Source: Treponema sp. (lineage in GTDB: Bacteria > Spirochaetota > Spirochaetia > Treponematales > Breznakiellaceae). Taken from it: DNA of 14,216 bases. The stretch spans positions 1 through 14,216 of the forward strand of contig JAITLF010000031.1 in assembly GCA_031278025.1 (NCBI GenBank), written 5' to 3'. How positions within the stretch are numbered: the stretch's first letter is position 1; every line of letters starts with the position of its first letter. The notes below the pieces were generated by a model. The model searched no databases. It saw only the letters and a program-made list of their open reading frames with translations, and was not told where the DNA came from. The position numbers and the translations under genes are program-made. Positions 6,186-12,500 of this stretch are shown here, piece by piece.

Positions 6186-6212
6186 TTAATACAGTGATAC
6201 CTTAATACAGTG
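6186..6212 (+). promoter_or_regulatory. Direct repeat, possible GntR operator
   Basis: TTAATACAGTG occurs at 6186-6196 and again at 6202-6212, a 16-bp period, just downstream of the -10 box and running into the ribosome-binding site. The position suits repressor binding in the early transcribed region; the binding protein is inferred. Confidence 0.45.
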
Positions 6213-6229
6213 GGAGACAAGATGATTCA

Positions 6230-6634
6230 ATGATATTTCAAGCGGAACGGCCCATTTACCTACAGTTAATGGACGAAATCAAACGGCAAATCGCGGCGGG
6301 ACGGCTTGCGCCTGGGGCAAAGATAGACTCCATCCGGGAACTGGCGGCCTTCTATGCGGTTAACCCAAACACAGTCCAGCGGGCCTTATCCGAACTGGAA
6401 CGGGACGGTTTGCTCTCCACCAGGAGGGCAAGTGGAAAAATGGTAACGGAGGATACACAGATGATTAAGGAACTCCGCTCAAGACTGGCTTCCGAGCGGA
6501 TAGAAACGTTGCTCGCCGCAATGGAGGCCCTGGGATTCAGCGCAGAGGAGATCCGGGAGATGTTCGACGGGGCGCTAAAGGCGCGGACATGTCAGACAAA
6601 TGCGGCGGGGCTTGTTCAAGGAGGCAACCTATGA
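6230..6634 (+). CDS. GntR-family (YtrA-type) transcriptional repressor
   Basis: A 134-residue regulator with an N-terminal winged helix (about residues 5-72): P-I-Y-L-Q-L at 8-13, the conserved recognition helix VNPNTVQRAL (44-53), then E-L-E-R-D-G-L-L and a wing to S-G-K. The effector part is a short helical tail (about 76-118) rather than a large ligand domain, as in the YtrA subfamily. YtrA-type repressors usually control the ABC genes they are encoded with; here the ATPase gene overlaps by 4 bp (ATGA). K-I-D-S-I replaces the common L-P-S at 31-35, a mild divergence. ATG 6230 is the first in-frame start, but the good GGGAG (6212-6216) is 13 nt away. That site is ideally spaced for a three-codon ORF (6222-6233) whose TGA overlaps this ATG, so translation may begin by reinitiation. 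Confidence 0.9.
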   Translation: MIFQAERPIYLQLMDEIKRQIAAGRLAPGAKIDSIRELAAFYAVNPNTVQRALSELERDGLLSTRRASGKMVTEDTQMIKELRSRLASERIETLLAAMEALGFSAEEIREMFDGALKARTCQTNAAGLVQGGNL

Positions 6635-7332
6635 ACGAAGTGATACTGGAATGTAGAAACTTATCTAAGCGTTACGGCAAACAGACGGCGCTGGATAACA
6701 TCACCATAAATCTGGAAGGGGGCCGTATTGTCGGACTTCTGGGGCCCAACGGCAGCGGCAAAACCACGCTGATCAAGCTGGTTAATGGGCTTTTACAGCC
6801 TTCCGGAGGGGAAGTGCTGATCTGCGGCAAGAAAACAGGCGTGGAAAGTAAGGCGGTGGTTTCCTATCTGCCCGACCGCTTCGTGCTGAACGGCGGGATG
6901 CGGATAACGGAAATACTGTCCTTTTTCGCCGATTTTTATGCGGACTTCCGTCGGGATATTGCCGCGGCCATGCTCGCCAACCTGGGCATAAGCCAGGGCA
7001 AACGGTTCAAAACCCTGTCCAAAGGCACCCGCGAGAAGGTACAGCTCACCCTCGTGATGGCCCGTAAGGCGCGGCTCTATCTTCTCGACGAGCCCATAGG
7101 CGGCGTCGACCCGGCGGCACGGGACTATATCGTCAATACCATCATCAACAATTACAGCGAAGACGCCGCCGTGTTGATCTCCACCCATCTGATTCAGGAT
7201 GTGGAACAGATTCTGGACGACATCATCTTCCTCAAAGAGGGCGCGGTTATTCTTCAGGGACACGCCGACGACATCCGCAGGGAAAAAGGCGCGTCCATAG
7301 ATACGCTTTTCAGAGAGGTATTCAAATGTTAG
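6631..7332 (+). CDS. ABC transporter ATP-binding protein, YtrB-like
   Basis: A 233-residue ATPase with Walker A GPNGSGKT (38-45), a signature variant LSKGTREK (129-136) in place of the usual L-S-G-G-Q, Walker B L-Y-L-L-D-E-P (149-155) and the H-loop S-T-H (184-186). The Q-loop region reads S-Y-L-P-D, as in ATPases paired with GntR/YtrA regulators. It should couple ATP hydrolysis to the permease encoded next, at the cytoplasmic membrane. ATG 6631 is chosen because AAGGAGG (6618-6624) precedes it by 6 nt and it overlaps the GntR stop; the frame is open 14 codons further upstream without such a site. The stop overlaps the permease start by 7 bp. Known relatives export antibiotics or act in cell-envelope stress; the substrate here is unknown. 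Confidence 0.93.
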   Translation: MNEVILECRNLSKRYGKQTALDNITINLEGGRIVGLLGPNGSGKTTLIKLVNGLLQPSGGEVLICGKKTGVESKAVVSYLPDRFVLNGGMRITEILSFFADFYADFRRDIAAAMLANLGISQGKRFKTLSKGTREKVQLTLVMARKARLYLLDEPIGGVDPAARDYIVNTIINNYSEDAAVLISTHLIQDVEQILDDIIFLKEGAVILQGHADDIRREKGASIDTLFREVFKC

Positions 7333-8078
7333 GAAAATTGCTCCGTTATGAATTCAAGGCGCTGCTCCAGATTATGCCGGTACTCTATCTGGTCCTCCAG
7401 GTGCTGGCGGTTGTTGCGGGAGTCAACAGCCTCATCTTTGAACCCCCGGCTATGGCGGGAAGAGGAACGCTGACGCAGGTTCTCTACACGATCTGGCCAA
7501 TAATGTTCTTCGCGCTGCTCACGGTGAATCTGGCGCTGGTAATCCTGCGCTTTCGGGACAACTTTCTGAAAGACGAGGGCTACCTGATGTTCACGCTGCC
7601 GGTTCCTGAGTGGGCGCTCGCGGCGTCTAAAGCGATAGCCGCCCTCTGTACCTTCCTGCTGACCGCCATAGCGGGCGTCCTTTCCCTGCTGATCTTCACG
7701 CTTATTACCGATTTCAGGAACCTGGCGGAATCCCTGCCCTGGATTTTCCGGCAGTGGACCGAGTGGAACAGGGTCGACTTCGCCACCCTGAGTCTCACAG
7801 CCGTGATTATGCTGATAGTCGTCTTCCAGCAGTTCTGCCTCATCTACGCCGCTATGACGGTCAGTCAGCTCGCGCCCCGTTTTCGTAGGTTTGCCGGGTT
7901 TGGCGCGTACCTGGCGGTTATGATCATCCTGCAACAGCCCCTAACCAAAGCCGTCCTCTCGCTGCCCGTAACCGGCGCTCCGCATCTCCTGATAATCGCC
8001 CTTACTGAAGCCGCCCTTGCCGCGCTTTACCTGTGGTGTACAAGCAGGCTGCTCAAATATACCTTTAACCTGGAATAA
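7326..8078 (+). CDS. ABC transporter permease subunit
   Basis: A 250-residue membrane protein with about six hydrophobic helices (near 14-36, 52-76, 100-130, 154-180, 190-208 and 217-238). It carries D-E-G-Y-L-M-F-T-L-P-V (83-93), a motif typical of permeases in YtrA-regulated exporters. No signal peptide or periplasmic domain is present. The start overlaps the ATPase stop (ATGTTAG), so the two are translationally coupled and probably form one transporter of two ATPases and two permeases. No second permease gene follows: a terminator begins 5 bp after the stop codon. Homodimer assembly or an unlinked partner is inferred. Substrate unknown. Confidence 0.88.
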   Translation: MLGKLLRYEFKALLQIMPVLYLVLQVLAVVAGVNSLIFEPPAMAGRGTLTQVLYTIWPIMFFALLTVNLALVILRFRDNFLKDEGYLMFTLPVPEWALAASKAIAALCTFLLTAIAGVLSLLIFTLITDFRNLAESLPWIFRQWTEWNRVDFATLSLTAVIMLIVVFQQFCLIYAAMTVSQLAPRFRRFAGFGAYLAVMIILQQPLTKAVLSLPVTGAPHLLIIALTEAALAALYLWCTSRLLKYTFNLE

Positions 8079-8107
8079 AAAAAGGACAGGGGAGATTTCC
8101 CCTGTCC
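8077..8107. terminator. Strong rho-independent terminator, bidirectional
   Basis: GGACAGGGGA (8084-8093) pairs perfectly with TCCCCTGTCC (8098-8107) around a 4-nt loop. On the minus strand the stem is followed by seven T (8077-8083), ideal for ending the DUF4097-like gene. On the plus strand it is followed by CGTGTTTTT, adequate for the ABC operon. It starts just after the permease stop codon and 31 bp beyond the other gene's stop. Confidence 0.9.
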
Positions 8108-8138
8108 CGTGTTTTTCCGTTAAACGGCCAGTCTATAG

Positions 8139-9104
8139 CTATTCTATATCTATCCGGGGACCGACGGTAATGGAACCGGTCGAAACCCTGGTGGAAATAG
8201 TTACATCCGCCTCACTGCCGAAAACCCACTGTACGGAACCGTAGGCTTTAATGGGGGTGCCTCGGGGAGGCGTTACCGTGATGGCGCCGCTTTTGGCTTC
8301 CGCGTCAAGATTGTAGAACAGGTCCGAAGGGGTAGTTATGGTGATACTGCCGGTGGTAAGGGCGCAGGAAAAGTCATCCATCGCGTTACGCAGTCCAACG
8401 TTAATAGTACCGGCCTGGGTAACGATGCTTCCGCCGCCTGTCAGTTCCCGCACCGTAATGGGACCGCTCAGGGCTTCAACGGAAAGCCGGCCGCGGACCT
8501 CCCCGATATCAATGAGCCCGCTGGTATGATGCAGGCTAATCTCCGTCCCGCTCAACTTTTCCGCCTGAAAAGAACCGGAGGACACGGCGATCTTTATCTG
8601 CCGGGCAAACACCTGTTTAAGTTCCAGATCCCCGTCGGTAATCGAGATGTCCACTTGCCGGTTGCTATAGAGGTTCACTTCCGAGCGGACTATACCGCCC
8701 TCAGCAATGATAGAGATCGCGCCCCGGAAGGAAGCGGGGATATACACTTCCGTATACCCGCCGATCGGGAACGGCGAGACGCGGGTTACCGTTTCTATGG
8801 TAAATTCGTATCCGGTATCGGCGTCAACTTCGGAATTGATGACCGATGTAACAGAAGGGTTACCCTGACTGGTATTCTTCCCGCTCTCATCCTGGTATTC
8901 CTTCATAACGACACTGTTATTTTTACTCTCAAGGAGTATCAGCAAACCGGCACAACTGTTAATGGTAAGAGTTTCCACATCTTTCATCGGAATGGTTTTC
9001 ATGTTAACCAGGATATTCTTCTCTTCCTGAGCAAAAACCGCTGTTACCGTCAGGCAGAAAACCATCGGGATAGAAAACGCCAGCCGCATATATCGAGTCT
9101 TCAT
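8139..9104 (-). CDS. Secreted DUF4097-like beta-repeat protein
   Basis: A 321-residue exported protein with a Sec signal peptide (residues 1-25, cleavage likely after A-V-F-A before Gln26). No cysteine follows the cleavage site, so it is not a lipoprotein. Residues 120-315 are short beta strands with recurring S-G-x-I-x-V or S-G-S-F turns (for example S-G-L-I-D-I, S-G-P-I-T-V, T-G-S-I-T-I, S-G-A-I-T-V). This pattern is typical of the DUF4097 'putative adhesin' right-handed beta-helix family, whose function is not established. Start ATG 9104 has AAGGAG (9111-9116) 6 nt upstream. It converges on the ABC operon and shares the terminator at 8084-8107; it appears to be a single-gene unit. An 8-codon ORF (9101-9127) overlaps its start codon. 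Location periplasmic or cell-surface; role unknown. Confidence 0.85.
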   Translation of the reverse strand: MKTRYMRLAFSIPMVFCLTVTAVFAQEEKNILVNMKTIPMKDVETLTINSCAGLLILLESKNNSVVMKEYQDESGKNTSQGNPSVTSVINSEVDADTGYEFTIETVTRVSPFPIGGYTEVYIPASFRGAISIIAEGGIVRSEVNLYSNRQVDISITDGDLELKQVFARQIKIAVSSGSFQAEKLSGTEISLHHTSGLIDIGEVRGRLSVEALSGPITVRELTGGGSIVTQAGTINVGLRNAMDDFSCALTTGSITITTPSDLFYNLDAEAKSGAITVTPPRGTPIKAYGSVQWVFGSEADVTISTRVSTGSITVGPRIDIE

Positions 9105-9258
9105 AAGCCGCTCCTTATTGATTTCATAAATTTCCCCCGATCTCGCAAAGACGGACTAGACATGAACGCTTTCCCCTTACCGGAGGCTACAATAGTCAAT
9201 ATACCACACAAGCGCGGGACATGCAAATGGCGGGTTCAGGGCGGAGACCGGACTTCCT
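9105..9258. other. Part of the 425-bp gap without a convincing gene
   Basis: This is the promoter side of the DUF4097-like gene. It holds that gene's ribosome-binding site. On the minus strand it also has a TTGACT (9194-9199) and an overlapping TATATT, but no well-spaced -35/-10 pair. No RNA gene or ORF with start signals was seen. Sequence to the right passes into the palindrome array. Confidence 0.5.
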
Positions 9259-9280
9259 GTTCCCGGCTGCAGCCTGGAAC
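9259..9280. repeat. 22-bp near-perfect palindrome in phase with the adjacent array
   Basis: GTTCC (9259-9263) and GGAAC (9276-9280) flank the perfect 10-bp palindrome GGCTGCAGCC (9265-9274); only the pair 9264/9275 is mismatched. Its centre lies exactly 63 bp (3 x 21) before the centre of the first perfect array unit. It therefore looks like a diverged outlying unit, although its sequence differs. Confidence 0.6.
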
Positions 9281-9305
9281 TTTCCCCGGCTCCTCCGCCG
9301 TCCGC

Positions 9306-9510
9306 GCAGGCCCCTGCCGCGTCCGCGTAGGCGCCTACCGTGATCGCGTAGGCGCCTACCGTGATCGCGTAGGCGCCTACCGTGATCGCGTAGGCGCCTA
9401 CCGTGATCGCGTAGGCGCCTACCGTGATCGCGTAGGCGCCTACCGCGTCCGCGTAGGCGCCTACCGTGATCGCGTAGGCGCCTACCGCGTTCTCGCGGAG
9501 GAGTCTCCGC
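9306..9510. repeat. Tandem array of 21-bp palindromic units
   Basis: The perfect 12-bp palindrome GTAGGCGCCTAC occurs eight times at an exact 21-bp period, starting at 9327, 9348, 9369, 9390, 9411, 9432, 9453 and 9474. The 9-bp spacers are CGTGATCGC (six times) or CGCGTCCGC. A diverged unit, GCAGGCCCCTGC, precedes at 9306-9317 in the same phase. A further diverged unit, GCGGAG..CTCCGC, follows at 9495-9510, with a weaker one to about 9524. The array lies just downstream of the coiled-coil gene's stop codon on the minus strand. No unique spacers exist, so it is not CRISPR. Candidates are a protein-binding array, a structured 3' RNA or a dispersed palindromic repeat that has multiplied. Confidence 0.9.
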
Positions 9511-9529
9511 GGCTCGCGGGGGAGTCTCT

Positions 9530-12500
9530 CTAGTCCTTTGACCCCATCTCTATGATTAGTTCCACTTCGCTTTTGGAGAGATTGTACGCTTCGGAAATTT
9601 GACTCACCGTCCAGCCCTGCCGGGCGAGTTTTATTACGTTTTCCCTGGTAAGGATGGGCGGCGCGCCTTTATCGCGGATACCTTTGGCACCTTCTTTTTT
9701 CAGGGCCGTCCCCAGAAGCCTGATCCTGTCCTGAATTTCCTTATCCAGTTCTGTAAGCCGGGTTTCGGTCCTGGCGAGCCATTCCCGTGCCGCCTGCATT
9801 TCCGATATCCGATCTTCTATGTTAGAAAGCTCGCCGTCCAGCAGCGTAAGTTTGTCCGCCGTTTTCTGAGCTTGCCCGATTTCCTGGCCGAGGGTTTCTA
9901 CGGAAATCCTGAGGGCGTCCTTTTCTTTTATAAGGCGGCTGAACTCCGCGCCAAGATTCTTTAAGGTCATTTCGGTCTCCAGAAGGGATTTGAAGTTGCG
10001 ATCTATCCCTTCATTGGTGGCCTCCAGGGTTTGGTTCTTCCGTTCTATCCGCTGATATTTTTCCTCCGCCTCCGCCATCGCGTCATCCAGTTTGCGGATA
10101 CGGAGCTGCATGGCCTGGAGCGTGTCATCGGAAGCGGAAATTTGAGCCAGCTTGCTTTCCATGGCCACAGAGGCATGAATGACATGGTTGAAGTCCTTCT
10201 CCATGAGTTCAATGCGGCGCTTTTCCGCCAGGAAGTTGTTCATTTTGGCGTTGATTTCATCTTCCAGGCGTTTTATCTTGACGAATTGGACTTCCAGTTC
10301 CGCGGCTTCGGATCGGCGTTGCTCCAGCCGGTCAAGATCGCCCCGGAAGTCTTCTATGTGTTGTTCCAGCTCCCGCTTAAGCGCATCGGTCTGTTCAAAA
10401 AGTTTGGTCTGAGTAACGAATTCCTTGATGTGGCGGTCCGCTTCCTTGATGAGGGAATCCAGGCGTTTAGCCTCCTCCTCGATTCGGGAGAAGAATTCGG
10501 TCCGGCGGGAGGCCGCTTCGGACTGAACATCCATAATAGTAGAGCGAACGCCGGCGATCTGCTCGCCGGCTTCGGTCGCCAAGTCCCGGGTCCGCCGGCG
10601 GATGTCGTCCATGAAGGCATCGACATCACGGATTTGGACGGAGATTTTGGATTGCCAATCTTCCAGTTCCCGGCGGGAGGCGTCGGCGAGGCTGGTTAGT
10701 TCCCCGTTACGGGCTTCCACCTGATCGGTGATTTCCCGGAGGGATGCGGCAATGTCCCGCTGAGTCTGCTTGAGGGTATCCGTCATGGAAAGGGCGGATC
10801 GGCCCAGTTCGGCTTTGACCGAAATTTCAGCGACCGACCGGGCTTCGGCCATATCCCGTTCAAGCTGTTCTTTGAAAGAACGGAGCGATTCGTCGCCTTG
10901 TGCCATCTGGCCCCGTATACCTTCCTCGAAGGCGGCGGTCTCATCCTTTAAATGATCCAAATCCATGATAAGCCGGGTATCCTGCTCAAGAAGATGCTGC
11001 CGCACTTCTTCCGAGAGGGAAATATCCAGTTTCCGGCGCTCCTCCGCAGCCGCTGCCGCAAGCGTGGCGAGATTCACGTCCAAATCCGCCCGCCATTGCT
11101 CCAGGCGCCGGTCTATGTCTTCGCCGCGTTTGGAAAGATCCGCCATGAAATTTTCATCGAATATCTGAAGCTGCTCAGATACATTGTCGCAGGCTTTCTG
11201 CTTGAGAGACGCCAATTCCTGTTCCACCTGGCCCAGATCAGCTTTAAGGGCCGCCACGACATCGGCAAACGCATCGGATGCCGCCGTCTGGTTATGGGAA
11301 GCCTCCTGTTCGAAACGGGCAAAGTCCTGACGGACCCGTGTTTCCGTGTCCCGCATGTACTGGCGGAGTTCCCCGTCCAGACGGGCGCTGTCTTCCGCCA
11401 TGGTGTCCAAACGCCGGAACTGCTCGGACTGGGCGAGGCGGTATTCTTCGAGCCGCTCCCCCGATACTTCCAAAGTTTTCTGTTCCGTATCTTCGGCGGT
11501 CTTCAGGAGCTTTTGTTCCAGTTCGGTAAACGCCGTTTCGGTCTGCTTCTCAAAAACAGTAAACCGTTCCCCTATGGCCGTGATTTCGGCGGAGATGCGA
11601 TCCCGAAGATTCCCGGAAGAGGTTTCCAGTTCGGAAAGGAGAGAGCGGGTCTCGGCTTCCGCTTTGGAAATAGAGTGTTCCCAAGCCGAAAAGTTTTTAC
11701 CGGCGGTTGTCTGCCAGCGCTTTAACTCCGCATCCGCCGCAAAGCGGGCTTTCTCTTCCGCGCTGGAAAGGGCATCGGCAAGCAGGGTTTCCGTTTGGGA
11801 CGCGACGCCGCTGATCTTGCCCTGAATATCCTGGAAGCGGCTCTCCAGGGCGGCGGTTCCGGCGGAAAGGGTGGCGGAATGTTCGGCATACTCCGCAGTC
11901 AGGCGCTGGTCCCGTTCGGCGGCGGCTTCGGTAATAGCCCGATTCTGCCTTTCCGCGGTTTCCGCCAGGATGCGTTCCTGTTCTATAGAACGGACGGCAA
12001 AGGCTTCGTCCTGCTCCGCCAGAAGGTTTTCGGCTCTGGCAACCAGGGCGGCAATATCTTCCCGGACTTCCCGGACCCGGTTCTCCAGAGTGCCGGTCTC
12101 GATGGAAAGGACGGCGGAACGCCCGGCGTACTCCTCGGCCAAGCGGCTCTCCCGTTCGGCGGCAACATCGGCCAGGCGCTGTTCCCGCTCGGCGGCGGCT
12201 TCGGCAATGGCCCGGTTCTGTTTTTCAGCGGCCTCCGCCAAGGCGCGTTCCTGTTCCGCGGCGTGGGCGGCAAAGGCCTCGTCCTGCTCCGCCAGAAGGT
12301 TTTCGGCTCTGGCAACCAGGGCGGCAATATTTTCCCGGACTTCCCGGACCCGGCTTTCCAGCGCGGCGGTCTCGGCGGAAAGGGCGGCGGAACGCCCGGC
12401 ATATTCCTCAGCCAAGCGCGTCTCCCGTTCAGCGGCAGCATCAGCGATGCGCTGGTCCCGCTCGGCGGCGGCTTCGGCAATGGCCTGGTTCTGTTTATCA

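Noticed and set aside
6589..6630. Upstream start for the ABC ATPase
   Set aside because: The AAGGAGG at 6618-6624 and the ATGA overlap with GntR both point to ATG 6631, and the ATPase domain begins right after it.
9306..9510. CRISPR array
   Set aside because: The period is only 21 bp, the 9-bp spacers are nearly identical and no cas gene is present.
8526..9533. A 335-residue plus-strand frame ending in R-V-G-A-Y-R-D repeats
   Set aside because: It runs antisense through the DUF4097-like gene, and its terminal repeats only reflect that the 21-bp intergenic unit is a multiple of three. No start signals.
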